Source of the DNA: Microcyclospora pomicola
Lineage: Eukaryota > Ascomycota > Dothideomycetes > Capnodiales
DNA length: 64,000 nt
Direction of reading: 5' to 3'
NCBI GenBank assembly: GCA_002786065.1
Contig: NHNY01000006.1
Span: 186,001-250,000, forward strand
The notes under the pieces were generated by a model that did no database searches, had not been told where the DNA came from, and saw only the letters and a list, made by a program, of their open reading frames with translations. The translations under genes and the position numbers were made by a program. Below are positions 33,781 through 45,389 of the stretch, piece by piece (the first letter of the stretch is position 1; every line of letters begins with the position of its first letter).

Positions 33781-34533
33781 ACATAGGCCAGAAGATCCGC
33801 AGCTACAGCCTTTCTTCGAAGGCGACACAACTTCGGAGGCGGACGAGACTTACTAGTCAGCAAAATCAGTAAACCTTTACGTCCTTCGATGTGAGGTTTA
33901 AGGCCCTGTTACAGGGGCTTACGGCAGGGCCTTTAAGGCCGGGCCGGGTCGAGTTTTTAGGCTACTTTCGAAATGTAGCGATACTCTATTCCTCCCGTAG
34001 ACGTATGTATGTGAGTATTGCTACTACGAGTTGCCTTAACCTCGCACTTTACGCGACACAATACCCTATCGAACGACATAACGGTAGGGGAGTCGCCCGG
34101 AAAATTGCTAGCACAAGCGCTGGCTGGTGACATGTAACAACTAGAACTCCTTCACTTCGAGCACTGCTTACGTTCACTCAGTTCGCGGTACTTAGTTCAC
34201 TTAGCCTCTTTAGTTGCGTCGAGGCTTTCACGTGCTTACATTGTCTTTCGAACAAACCTCCTATTTCTAACATCTTCTTTTATAACCTTTCCCTCTACAC
34301 ACTCTTAGTGTCGAGCAGTTGCCCTTTTCTTACACATTACCCTTCGGCATTATAGGCTCTAGCATACTGGACTTCTAGTAGCACTCTTTCTATACACAAG
34401 TTACAGCAGGAGTACGCTTATTACGATAGTACAAGAATTTGAGGCGCTCCGTACGAAGTACAACAAGTAGCTTGCTAGGTAAGGCAGGGAACCTAACACA
34501 GACGCCTATAGCGACCTAAGCGAAGCACTATAG

Positions 34534-36063
34534 ATGCCTTCAGAACTTCGCTCCCCTACTCTAGAGCCTGCTCGCTCCCCCACTCCGGACCCTAGCTCGA
34601 CTAAGGCCGCGATTCGTGCGATTCAATTGGAGACCGAAAGCCGCCGTAGAAGGCAGATAACGGAGCTGTTCGAGTACTTGCGAACAGACTGGAACGCCGA
34701 GCGGAAGAGTAAAGGTCTGCCTGCAGATAAAACAATCTACCCTTTTAAAACTTATAACGATGCTCCGTGGATGAAGGCAGCCTTTAAAGACCCTGGCGAC
34801 ACTTCCAACCTTTCTACTGTAGTCGAACGTAGGCAGTCGTCTACGTCCAAACCCCTAGAGACGATAGCTACAGCAGGACCTAGAGCTTTTGCGACAGATG
34901 AGTTACGCAACGCGTACTTTAACGACGAGACCGTAGGAGCAGACGTTAGGAAGGTTAAGCCAACAGCAAACGCTAGGAAGGGGAAGAAACGCCCTACGAA
35001 TGCATCGACTACAAAATCGAAGAAGACCAAGACTAGCGCCACGGCCGCTCCGGATAAGGGCGAGGAACTAGATCTCGATTTCCTTCATTCGAAAGTCTCC
35101 GAGACTTAAACGTAGGCTACAGCTGCTACAGTGGTACCGGGCGCAGAACTCGCGAAGAAGGACGTAGATCGCATTATTAAAGTCATTCTCGACAAAACCT
35201 GCAAAGGCAGGAAGCGCCACGACAAGGAACCTACATACTTTTCGAAGAAAGGCTACATCCTTACAGCAGGGTATCCGGCTCTACGAGCGAGGGACAAGGC
35301 AGGCGAACTTCGTGTTAAAGAGAGCGACTTAAAGGGATTCTACGACTCCGCCAACTTCACCTATAACAGGGTCCTGAACCCCGACTCTCTAGATGTTATC
35401 AAGATAAATGCGAAAGAGCAGGTGCGACAACGCAAGCTCACGAACTTAAGACAGGAACACTAGCTTAACGGCAAATTTGGCTCTTGTGGTAAAGTCCTAA
35501 CCGCTATAGGCAAAGCTGAGCTCCTGTCGTACGCGCTACGCATAAACGAAGTGACTGTCTTCGAGAGGAAACACAAGAAGACTAAGGAGGAAAAGCGCAA
35601 GGTCGACGCCGCAAAGTTTCTCGTAGATTAAGCGAAAATCTTAGAAGACATTCGAAAGGAACTTAAAGCCAATAGTGACGCTTTCGAAGGACTTCGCACC
35701 CTAGAGAAGAAAGCGGCTAAGGACACCGCCCTGCTAGAAGAACAACGCTAGGAAATCGAGAGCCTCTAGAAGATCATCGCTAGTTAGCGCGAGCAGATCT
35801 ACATACTGTAGCATAGCGACAACTTCGAGAACATCTAAGATAAAGATTTCGGCAAGACTCTAGGCACTAGCGATGTCGACGGAGACAACGACATTCAAGC
35901 ACCGAAATTACCTAAGCCTGTCCTTACGGCAGAACTAGTTACCACGACAGGTTTCGACTCGAGCGACGTCGCCAGCCAGAACCTAGGCGAGACGGCCAAC
36001 GCTGACGGACTACTTCTATAGGCGCCACTAGGTACGGTTAATCCTAAAGACCTTACTCTTTGA
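34534..36063 (+). other. Extra coding-like region 3' of integrase in the LTR element
   Basis: About 1.5 kb beyond the integrase has sustained coding character on the plus strand, with an ATG-started open stretch at 34534-35109. The content is basic and Lys/Ala/Thr-rich (SKKTKTSATAA), followed by Lys/Glu-rich segments that look like coiled coil. I recognise no envelope, RNase H or other retroelement domain. It may be an accessory reading frame of this lineage or a captured sequence. It is broken like the rest. Confidence 0.5.
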
Positions 36064-36455
36064 ACAACGTGGACTCCTAGCGAACAAACGAGCTACGAAT
36101 TACAGTAACAAACTTCCTAACAGTAATGCTAACGGCAGGTTACGCGTGACTTAAGACTAGGAAGAAGGACTTTCTTTTGTTTGACAGTAGCATTTCATTT
36201 TATTTATAGCTATAGGATTTATAGGTTATGGTTTGAAGTATGATTATGCTAGGGGCACGGGTGATAGATTGCTACAGGCAATAGTAATGATAAGGGTTTA
36301 GGCCTTAGTAGGTTGTTGAGATCCGGCCCTTTTCTTTTGGTAGTTTCTTTTCTTTTGAGGATAGCATTGTTGCTAAGGGGCCTGTCACTGGTCACTACGG
36401 TAGGTTGCCTTGAGACTTCTCTCCTACGGCAGTGTTTTGCCTTAGAGGTTTTTTC

Positions 36456-36470
36456 AGAGGGGGGGATGGA
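36456..36470 (+). other. Polypurine tract
   Basis: AGAGGGGGGGATGGA (one T in an otherwise all-purine run) abuts the right LTR. This is the expected place and composition for the plus-strand DNA primer of an LTR element. Confidence 0.75.
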
Positions 36471-36571
36471 TGTTGGCCTCAGGCCACTTTGGCCCGTGCG
36501 TCTTGGCACGTAGGTCTTCTTCCTCCCTGCAGCTAGATAGTTTGTATCACATCATCGATCCACACACCACA
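36471..36571 (+). repeat. Right LTR, 101 bp
   Basis: Matches the left LTR over all 101 bases by eye; flanking bases differ on both sides, which fixes the edges. It is followed directly by the second CCGC copy at 36572-36575. Confidence 0.9.
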
Positions 36572-36575
36572 CCGC

Positions 36576-38263
36576 CCAGTAGTTCTACCTTATGTTTCCT
36601 GAAAAGCTTGATTCGAGCCAGCATCTGCCTTGGAAACACAACTATGAACGTCCTTGCGGTGACGTGAATCACAAGCCACTGGTCTACACAAAGGTGCGGC
36701 CTGACTGACACCGAGCTACCAAGCAGTAGAGTTAGAGTAGTGCTAGGTACTGAAACATCTATGTTCACGTACTGGGCGATGTCGAAGGTTGATAGCAAAA
36801 GACGGGTATTGCGATGATGGCTGCTTGACCAGGAGATGAACTGCTCCTGGAAGCTCATCGGGTGCCCACTAGAAGATTGTTGCTCGGTCGTTCCAAAGCG
36901 TCCGCTTGTCTCAATAGACACAAGTCTGCAATACGGACTTGGTATGTCGAAATTGCCCCACAGCTATGACGTGTCCGGGTCATCCGGGCCGGCCACGAAT
37001 CTAGAAGTTCTCTAAGCTTTGTACATACAAAGCAAGAGTCGGTGACCACACGCGTCTGTGCAGTCTCTAGCATCCGTCCTTCTTAGTACGCCATACAGCG
37101 TGTAGAACGCGTCGAGCGTTCCGGTAGGAACAAATACCGTGCATGGTATGTGGCCGATAGGGTTTACTGCTGGTAAGTTGACCGCTAACTGATCTAGTCG
37201 CCTTGTGCACTTGATGGCTAGAAGTATGTGTTGACTTTGCAACGTCACGAACGTAAAACTTAGTAAGTGGCGATAGTTGCGCCGAGCTGTACGCAGATGA
37301 AGAGCTGCTGCGGGAGTGTAGTGGCGGAGGCTGGGGCAAGTGTACAGCAAAAAACCGCAGCAAAATACCAATTGCCCGTACGATTACTAAAGGTAGGTAA
37401 CAAATGGGGACAGGGTATTCCTGACTATGTTTGTGTTGCTGCATCAGGCAGGTAAGGCACGGCATATTTGCCTAGCATATCATTGCAACTCCTCGCTGCC
37501 GATGTTCCCTGCATCGTGATCCTTAGCAAGATGCATGTTTACTCGATTTCTACCTTTGAACGTAGTCGCGAAGCATCAGCGTGAGGTCGTCTCGGCAACC
37601 CTAGCCAACAGAGAACGACTATACTTAAAATCTCGGCCTCGTGCAATTGGTTGAGAAAGCACTATCGTTATGCTGGGCAGGACCGCCTCACTGTGACTTG
37701 ATCGACAGCTACGACTTTCTAAGATACCGAGTGCCATGAAGTTTGAGACGGCTGTACCAAGCTGGGCGTGCAACGACTGTGGAAGGATGCAGTTTTCGCA
37801 GTAGAGAAGACGCATGCTAGTACTTGAGTCGAGATTACTATACGCAGGCTCCTCGGAGTACGTTTTCGACAGTCTTGGTGAAGCAGCAATAGCGTAGTGC
37901 TGCGCCTAGACACTTTAACCTCAGGCACGTCTGGTCCCGCTGGCATGACTTCTGGAGTAGTGCCGAAGTTTCCCCGAACATCATGAGCAAGTCACCTCAC
38001 CTCGATGTATGAGCAAGCAGTAGCCGCCCGCTTATTAACCACCTTCTCTCAGCTTCTTTGTCTTCAACCGAGCGGTGCTGTCTTGCTTCCGCCATCTCCT
38101 CCGAATCGCTCTCCTCGACTCTGCACTTTCTACGAATCAACACTTCATCATCATCATCATCATCGCCACTAGCCACCCTTCCATCGCCGAGTCACAATCA
38201 GTCAAGCTGGGTAAACGACGTCTCTCCGGAGAGGAGGCAGTGGCCAGCCCCAACAAGAAAGTC
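36576..38263. other. Gene-poor region between the LTR element and the E1 gene
   Basis: About 1.7 kb. The minus strand is open over about 36,574-36,921 but lacks an ATG and a recognisable domain. Other short frames are unremarkable. From about 38,040 the plus strand is pyrimidine-rich with an (ATC)n run near 38,145-38,165, consistent with the E1 promoter and leader. An in-frame, NLS-like segment precedes the annotated E1 start. Confidence 0.5.
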
Positions 38264-41200
38264 ATGACCAACACCAACGGGAAGATGGACATTGACAGTC
38301 CAGCTGCCCAGATCGAGCAGCTCAAGGATGCCAGCCAGAATGGAGAGATAGACGAGTCGCTGTACAGTCGACAGCTGTACGTGCTAGGACATGAAGCGAT
38401 GAAGCGGATGGGCTCTTCCAACGTCCTCGTCGTGGGTCTTCGAGGTTTGGGAGTCGAGATTGCGAAGAACATTGCTTTGGCTGGTGTCAAGAGCCTCACA
38501 CTGTTTGACCCCAAGCCAGCAGCTATTGCAGATCTCTCGGCACAATTCTTCCTCCATCCGCAAGATGTGGGCAAGCCACGTGCGGCGGTCACGGCTCCTC
38601 GCGTGTCTGAGCTGAACCCATATACCCCGGTTGGCGTACATAAGGGTGAAAGCCTTACCAGCGATCTCAGCCAGCTCAAGCAATATCAAGTAGTTGTTCT
38701 CACAGACACTCCACTGAAAGACCAGCTAGCCATCGCAGAGTACTGCCACGAGAACAAAATATTCATCGTTATCACAGATACTTTTGGCCTGTTTGGTACG
38801 ATCTTCACTGATTTCGGGAAATCGTTCACCTGCGTCGACCCTACCGGAGAAAACCCACTAACGGGTATCGTGGCCGGGATCGACACTGAAGGATTGGTTT
38901 CGGCACTTGATGAGACACGCCACGGGCTGGAGGACGGAGATTTTGTGACATTTACAGAAGTGGAGGGTATGGAGGGGTTGAATGATGGCACTCCGCGCAA
39001 GATCACAGTCAAGGGTCCTTATACCTTCTCGATTGGCGACGTGTCTGGACTGGGAGGATACACACGTGGTGGCTTGTACCAGCAGGTCAAAATGCCCAAA
39101 TTCATCGATTTCGAACCCTTGAGTCAACAGCTCAAAGCACCAGAACTGATGATGTCTGACTTCGCCAAATTTGACCGCCCAGCACAATTACATATTGGTT
39201 TCCAGGCCTTGCACAAGTTTGCCGAGTCAAACAAAGGGAAGCTCCCACGGCCACATAATGATGCGGACGCTGCAGAAGTACTCAGGATTGCACAAGAGCT
39301 TGCAGGTGCTGGCGGGGAGAAGATCGAACTGGACGAGAAGGTTCTCAAAGAACTTGCATATCAAGCGCAAGGCGACCTCTCCCCCATGGCCGCTTTCTTT
39401 GGTGGTCTGGCAGCACAGGAGGTCTTGAAGTCAGTGTCTGGGAAGTTCCACCCAACCAAGCAGTGGCTGTACTTCGACTCTCTCGAGTCACTACCAACCA
39501 ACAGCAAGAGAAGCGAGGAGCTCTGCAAGCCCCTGAACTCACGATATGACGGACAGATTGCAGTATTCGGAAAGGAGTATCAAGAAAAGCTTTCGAATAT
39601 CAAGCAGTTCCTCGTTGGTGCTGGTGCTATCGGCTGCGAAATGCTCAAGAACTGGGCAATGATCGGCCTTGCGACTGGTCCGAACGGACAAATCAGCGTG
39701 ACGGACATGGACCAGATCGAGAAGAGTAACTTGAACAGACAATTCCTGTTTAGGTCTAAAGATGTTGGCAAGCTCAAGAGCGTGTGTGCTTCAGAAGCGG
39801 TGCAAGCGATGAACACCGATCTCAAAGGCAAGATCAATATGCTGAAGGACCGAGTTGCGCAAGACACCGAGGAGATCTTCAACGAGAAGTTCTGGGAGAG
39901 CTTGGACGGTGTGACGAATGCGTTAGACAATGTCGACGCAAGAACATATGTCGACAGACGATGCGTCTTCTTCCACAAGCCTCTGCTCGATAGCGGTACC
40001 TTAGGTACGAAGGGCAACGTCCAGGTCGTCCTGCCGCGTCAAACCGAGTCATACTCCAGCTCGCAAGATCCACCGGAGCAGTCCTTCCCGATGTGCACGT
40101 TGCGATCGTTTCCGAACCGCATTGAGCACACTATTGCTTGGGCAAAGGATCTATTCCACACTTACTTCGCTGGCCCCGCCGAGGTGGTCAATCTGTACCT
40201 CACTCAGAAAGACTACCTTGGCTCAGCATTGAAGCAGTCTGGCAATGAGAAGCAGACGCTGGAAACTCTGCGCGATTTCTTGGTAACAGAAAAGCCCACC
40301 AGCTTCGATGATTGCATTACATGGGCACGCACCCAATTTGAGAGGCAATACAACAATGCTATCCAGCAACTGCTTTACAACTTCCCGAAGGACTCCAAAA
40401 CATCTTCAGGGCAGCCATTCTGGTCTGGGCCAAAGCGAGCACCCGACCCCCTCAAGTTCGATGCTAGCGAACCCACTCACTACACCTTCGTCTTGGCTGC
40501 TGCTAACCTACATGCATTCAACTACAACATTCAAGCTTCCTCGGACCGCGACCACATCTTGTCTGTATTGGACAATCAAATCATCCCTGACTTCCACCCC
40601 GACTCGAATGTGAAGATTCAGGCCGATGAGAAGGAACCAGACCCCAATGCCGACCAGCCCATGGATGACGATGCACAGCTGGAGGCCATTGCCAAGTCTC
40701 TTCCGCAACCCAAGACCCTCGACGGTCTACGACTCGCTCCCGTAGAGTTTGAGAAGGACGATGACACTAACTTCCACATAGACTTCATCACAGCCGCTTC
40801 GAATCTTCGAGCCGAAAACTACAAGATCACGACAGCTGACCGTCACAAGACCAAGTTCATTGCTGGTAAGATCATTCCGGCGATTGCTACGACAACAGCG
40901 CTCGTCACTGGTCTTGTTGTGCTCGAGTTGTACAAGATTATTGATGGCAAGGACGACATCGAGCAATACAAGAACGGGTTCATCAACTTAGCACTACCGT
41001 TCTTCGGCTTCAGCGAGCCCATAGCGAGTCCAAAGGGCAAATACCAGGGACCTGACGGAGAGGTCGTCATCGACAAGCTCTGGGACCGCTTTGAGACCGC
41101 CGATATCACTCTTCAAGAGTTCCTGGATCACTTCAAGAAGCAGGGTCTTACCATCAGTATGATCAGCTCCGGTGTTAGCCTGCTATACGCTTCCTTCTAC

Positions 41201-41427
41201 CCCGCAAGCAAGACCAAGGATCGTCTGCCTTTGAAGTAAGTGCACTCAACGTACAGACGAGAATCGATGCTAACCATACCACCTTCAGGATGTCCAAGCT
41301 TGTGGAGACTATCAGCAAAAAGCCCATCCCGGATCACCAGAAAAATGTCATATTCGAAATCACTGCCGAAGACGTCACCGAGGAAGATGTCGAAATTCCT
41401 TACGTCATGGTCACGCTCGACAAGTAG
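38264..41427 (+). CDS. uba1: Ubiquitin-activating enzyme E1
   Basis: The enzyme adenylates ubiquitin, forms a thioester on its catalytic Cys and hands ubiquitin to E2 enzymes; it is essential and acts in nucleus and cytosol. The product is 1,036 residues from 38264, the expected size. The inactive adenylation half starts with [19 protein letters not shown]. The active half has the ATP-binding GAGAIGCE at 452-459. The catalytic Cys is in [11 protein letters not shown] at residue 611. A C-terminal ubiquitin-fold domain ends VTLDK. One 53-nt intron (41236-41288) precedes the last 46 codons. The frame is open upstream of 38264 with no ATG, yet encodes KRRLSGEEA, similar to the NLS-like N-terminus of other E1s. 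An upstream coding exon is therefore possible, and the true start may lie before 38264. Confidence 0.95.
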
Positions 41428-42039
41428 AACGGTCGAAGCTCAACCATCTCGCCGCGGAAGCGCTTGATCGCGGAGGCAACATAGGTAGCCATCGGCTGGG
41501 CATTGGCGAGTCGTGTATCAATGACATTCGTTCTAGAATGCCATTCATGAAGGCGTTATATCATACATGGCGTCTGTAGACTGGTGGCTTCGAGGTCCCG
41601 GGAAACGGGCCGTACATATCAGGTACTTGTAGCTCTACAATGCCGGTGCCATGCATTGCGCAGCATGTCGCAGGTATTCAGATAGTAGAGATATCACGCA
41701 CGTTGTCTTATTTCACGACAATAAACTCCTTTTGTGTAAATGGGGTATCTTCTCCTTGAACCGTAGTGATCATCCGCTTCGGATGACTGCTACTTCTGCC
41801 GCAAATACTTCGGGACTGGCTGAGGTGCCGTCTTTCCCTTCGTCCTCACGTCCGGATACACCGAATCTCAACCCTCTGCTGTAATCTGCCATGGGCAGGT
41901 CGAGGAAAAGTGCCACGGTCCATTCTGGCGGTAGCACTTGAGCTCCAAACCAATCGACTTGTTCTGAAGTCCGACCCATTGGTCACTCAAAACGCCGCCG
42001 TGCTCAGAGGCTCTTCTTGCTCGCCTCAACAGGTGCAAA
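41428..42039. other. Convergent 3' intergenic region
   Basis: About 0.6 kb between the stop codons of the E1 gene and the minus-strand F-box gene. It probably holds both 3' UTRs. No gene was recognised. Confidence 0.5.
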
Positions 42040-42780
42040 TCAGCGCCGCGCGCGACATCGTCGCTTTCCTACTCTCAAGGGAGCCCTTGCCACCGGCTCA
42101 CCCTGCCTTTTCGATCGCTCCACTTTGGCCCGATCTCTCTTAGCTTGAAAAGCCGGCAGATCGCCGTGCACTTTCTCCGCGAGCGCTTTGACGTCTGCTC
42201 GGAGGTACATCGTCGTCAAAGTCCCGTAGGATACATATTGACCGAATCGTAGCGATGATCCCGTGAAGGAACCTTCTTCCTCGCTATCCGCTTTAGGAAG
42301 ATGTTGATCTTTCAGCCCGAAGGTAGCCTTCGCTTCACTGCGCGTGATCTTGTCGGGCCACTGCTCGCGATCACATTTCAGACAGCATCGAAAGCCGTTC
42401 ATCAGGATCGCGGAGCGTTTGCTGTCCTTGCCGCAGAAGACGCAATATTTGCGGATAAAAGTCAAGACGCCACGAGGTCCTGAGACGAAGTCGCGCTCAT
42501 CTTGCTTCTTACTATCCGCAAGAGCCTTGTACCTCGTGATGGAGGCGTGTTGGCGCAGGAAATGCAATGCCCACGATTGCGCTGTAGATTTGAGCGTTTT
42601 GCTCGTGATTGAGAGGATCCGAATAGGGTTCTTTGAAGTTGGTGGCGGTGGGATGGATGAAGAAGGACAGGATAGGGGATTGTGAGTTGGGAAGAGGTAG
42701 TCGAAGATGAGGTGGAGTATTTCTGGTGGTAGGATGGAGAGACGGTCTTCACCTTGTTCGCTAGTTCCGTGTTCGGACAT
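42040..42780 (-). CDS. F-box protein with C-terminal Cys motif
   Basis: Likely a substrate adaptor of an SCF ubiquitin ligase. The product is 246 residues from one exon. An F-box-like segment occupies about residues 12-65 (LSILPPEILHLIFDYLF...IRILSITSKTLKSTA), split by a Pro/Ser loop. A Cys cluster follows near 112-140: YCVFCGKDS...CCLKCDREQWPDKIT. This CxxC / CCxxCD...WP-K pattern recurs in many fungal F-box proteins and may bind zinc. The C-terminus is very basic (VGKRRCRARR). The ATG at 42780 is the only sensible start. The gene is divergent from TCP-1 alpha, 433 bp apart. Substrate unknown. Confidence 0.78.
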   Translation of the reverse strand: MSEHGTSEQGEDRLSILPPEILHLIFDYLFPTHNPLSCPSSSIPPPPTSKNPIRILSITSKTLKSTAQSWALHFLRQHASITRYKALADSKKQDERDFVSGPRGVLTFIRKYCVFCGKDSKRSAILMNGFRCCLKCDREQWPDKITRSEAKATFGLKDQHLPKADSEEEGSFTGSSLRFGQYVSYGTLTTMYLRADVKALAEKVHGDLPAFQAKRDRAKVERSKRQGEPVARAPLRVGKRRCRARR

Positions 42781-43213
42781 ATTGTGTAGTTTTGAGAAGT
42801 CACAGTGTGTTTCTTGACATATGGTGTCAATTTCTTGACGTTTCCAGCATAACTATGTCAGATGGTTGTTTTGTGTGGTTAGGTGATAAGTGATCTTGTA
42901 GTTGAAGTGAGCCGGCCGGAGTGAGCTCGTGGACCACGTGCCTCAGGCATTAAATGTCTCGGCTAAGTTACCTCGTCAGCTCACTCCATCGCGCGCCGCC
43001 CTCTTTTGGTCGCGTTTTCGAGCTTCACACCTGAAATTTGTGGAGAGCATTATTGAAGAAACGAAATCAACATTTCAATACCCTTTCAACTCAAACCTCA
43101 AGCTTCCGGATACACTGGAGAACCACGGACATACTGGTGATCTACTGCAGCAAGACATTTGATCTCGAGTTTCATAAGCAAACAGTGCAAAGACTACAGT
43201 CAAACGACCTGCC
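42781..43213. promoter_or_regulatory. Divergent promoter region, F-box / TCP-1 alpha
   Basis: These 433 bp lie between opposite start codons and must hold promoters for both genes. A GAGCTCGTGGACCACGTG stretch near 42,922-42,939 contains a CACGTG E-box-like palindrome. I do not assign a factor. Confidence 0.45.
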
Positions 43214-45055
43214 ATGGCAGGCATCTTCGAACAGTCGCGTAATAGCGGCACACTTTTCCTAGGCGGCTCAAAAATCAGCGGTGCAGACATCCGAGATCAG
43301 AATGTTCTCGCTACACAGGCTATTGCCAATATCGTCAAATCCTCCTTCGGCCCAAGCGGTTTGGACAAGATGATGGTGGACGACATTGGAGAAGTGACAG
43401 TGACCAACGACGGTGCTACGATCTTGAGCTTGCTAAGCGTGGAGCACCCGGCCGGAAAAATCTTGGTTGATTTGGCACAACAGCAAGATAAGGAGGTCGG
43501 TGACGGAACGACAAGTGTGGTGCTGATAGCTGCGGAGCTGTTGAAGAGAGGGAATGAACTCATGAAGATGCGCATACACCCGACGACCATCATCACCGGC
43601 TACAGATTAGCGCTGAGAGAGGCAGTGCGGTATATGACCGAGAACATCAGTACCAAAGTCGAGACACTTGGGCGCGAATCCTTGATCAACATTGCCAAGA
43701 CGAGCATGTCCAGCAAGATTATTGGAGGAGACTCAGAATTCTTCGCCAACATGGTTGTGGACGCCATCACCAGTGTCAAGACGACCAACGTCCGTAACGA
43801 GGTCAAATACCCTGTCAAGGCTGTCAACATCCTCAAGGCACACGGCAAGAGCGCAACAGAGTCAATGCTTGTCAAGGGCTATGCGCTCAACTGTACCGTG
43901 GCGTCGCAGGCGATGAAGACCCGGATCACCGACGCTAAGATCGCCGTATTGGATATGAACTTGCAGAAGGAGCGCATGAAGCTGGGTGTGAATGTAGTCA
44001 TTGACGACCCCGCTCAACTCGAGAAGATCCGCGAGCGCGAATCTGGTATTGTCATCGAAAGGGTGGAGATGATCCTCAAGGCTGGTGCGACTGTTGTCCT
44101 CACCACTAAAGGCATCGATGACTTGTGCCTCAAGCACTTCATAGAGAAAGGAGCTATGGCCGTACGAAGATGCAAGAAGGAGGATCTCCGGAGAATAGCA
44201 AAGGCCACAGGTGCAACAATGGTCTCCACTCTCGCGGATCTAAACGGCGACGAGGGGTTTGACCCGAAGAACCTTGGACAGGCCGAAGAGGTGGTACAAG
44301 AGCGGATAAGCGACGATGAATGTATCTTGGTCAAGGGTCCCAAGGTCCACACAGCAGCCTCCATCATTCTTCGAGGCGCGAACGAGTACAGCTTGGATGA
44401 GATGGAGCGCAGCGTGCACGACTCTTTGTCTGCTGTCAAACGCACATTGGAGTCAGGCAGAATAGTACCGGGTGGTGGAGCTGTCGAGACCGCATTGCAC
44501 ATCTACCTAGAGGAGTGGGCTACCAGCGTGGTAAGTGCCCCGTACCAGACCATTACTTCAAGTACGCTAACAATTCATCAGGGCTCGCGCGAACAGCTTG
44601 CGATCGGCGCCTTCGCTGCCTCTCTCCTCACCATCCCCACCACGCTCGCCGTGAACGCAGCCAAAGACTCCTCTGAGCTCGTCGCCCAACTTCGTTCTCG
44701 TCACGCCTTGTCACAACGCACATCCGAGCCCAGTCCAAACGCGCACGGCAAGCCTCACGGCGCGGCTGCCGCCGCCGCCACCACCGCTCCCGCGCACACT
44801 CCCGCACAACAAGCTGTCGACGCGGATGCGAAAGCCCTCGCCAAGGCGAAGGGCTACAAGAACTACGGTCTCGATCTCGCACGTGGAAAGGTGCACGACT
44901 GCGTCAAGGCCGGCGTGCTCGAGCCGAGCATGAGCAAGGTCAAGCAGCTCAAGAGCGCCGTGGAGGCGTGTGTGGCCATCATGCGTATCGACACAATGAT
45001 CAAGCTCGATCCGGAGCAGCGAGGTGGTGGCGAGGATGATGGCCATGGACACTGA
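43214..45055 (+). CDS. cct1: T-complex protein 1 subunit alpha (CCT1 chaperonin)
   Basis: One of eight subunits of the cytosolic chaperonin that folds actin and tubulin. Exons 43214-44530 and 44582-45055 give 596 residues. Equatorial-domain ATP motifs are present: NDGATI at 65-70 and GDGTT at 96-100. GPSGLDKMM lies near 46 and VVPGGGAVE-like IVPGGGAVE precedes the intron. The intron is 51 nt, a multiple of three with no stop, so unspliced RNA would add 17 residues rather than terminate. After the intron the C-terminal equatorial domain carries a long Ala/Pro/His-rich insert (about residues 497-540) before [10 protein letters not shown], making the protein longer than the usual 550-560. Such inserts occur in fungal CCT1 and are probably surface loops. 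The start at 43214 (MAGIFEQ) fits the family. Confidence 0.95.
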   Translation: MAGIFEQSRNSGTLFLGGSKISGADIRDQNVLATQAIANIVKSSFGPSGLDKMMVDDIGEVTVTNDGATILSLLSVEHPAGKILVDLAQQQDKEVGDGTTSVVLIAAELLKRGNELMKMRIHPTTIITGYRLALREAVRYMTENISTKVETLGRESLINIAKTSMSSKIIGGDSEFFANMVVDAITSVKTTNVRNEVKYPVKAVNILKAHGKSATESMLVKGYALNCTVASQAMKTRITDAKIAVLDMNLQKERMKLGVNVVIDDPAQLEKIRERESGIVIERVEMILKAGATVVLTTKGIDDLCLKHFIEKGAMAVRRCKKEDLRRIAKATGATMVSTLADLNGDEGFDPKNLGQAEEVVQERISDDECILVKGPKVHTAASIILRGANEYSLDEMERSVHDSLSAVKRTLESGRIVPGGGAVETALHIYLEEWATSVVSAPYQTITSSTLTIHQGSREQLAIGAFAASLLTIPTTLAVNAAKDSSELVAQLRSRHALSQRTSEPSPNAHGKPHGAAAAAATTAPAHTPAQQAVDADAKALAKAKGYKNYGLDLARGKVHDCVKAGVLEPSMSKVKQLKSAVEACVAIMRIDTMIKLDPEQRGGGEDDGHGH

Positions 45056-45389
45056 TCGTCGCATCACGAGTTCTAGCGCTGATTGGGGACGATAGCACAG
45101 TCCATTCCATAGACAAGAATTTTGACGTGAATCCTGACACGAAGTAAACCTTAGACAATTTGTCGTTTCAACACAGATTCGGTTATGCAACACGTATTCG
45201 TGGTATCAAGAACTTACGTGTATGTTACAAAAGCCTGCCTCTAAACAATCTATAATGCACTCGTAATACAAATCACGTTCGCGAACAGAACGCTGTTTCG
45301 TGACTTCGTTACCGCTAGAACTCCCTCGAACTCGATTGGGATTTTCACTCCTCAGAAAACAAAGATCTCCAGAGCAGCGAGCTCGATTC
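45056..45389. other. Convergent 3' intergenic region
   Basis: 334 bp between the stops of the TCP-1 alpha gene and the minus-strand RhoGEF gene. AT-rich, probably both 3' UTRs; nothing else seen. Confidence 0.5.

Larger units (their letters stand above)
26171..36571 (+). mobile_element. Broken Ty3/Gypsy LTR retrotransposon with very short LTRs, about 10.4 kb
   Basis: The element is bounded by identical 101-bp direct repeats that start TG and end CA, flanked by CCGC duplications. A TGG-starting primer-binding-like site follows the left LTR and a polypurine tract precedes the right one. Inside, on the plus strand, the order is gag with a CCHC knuckle, protease-like, reverse transcriptase, RNase H, integrase. 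RT before integrase is the Ty3/Gypsy order. An extra coding-like region lies between integrase and the right LTR. The interior is a fossil: reading frames are broken many dozens of times. It is rich in TpA, which hints at RIP-type mutation. Matching LTRs suggest a young insertion, though 101 bp is a small sample. No insertion of another element into it was seen. Confidence 0.93.

Noticed and set aside
36547-36921. Minus-strand frame beside the right LTR as a host gene split by the element
   Set aside because: No ATG, no recognisable domain, and if the two flanks are read as one uninterrupted host sequence the frame ends after a few codons. Insertion into a gene is not supported.
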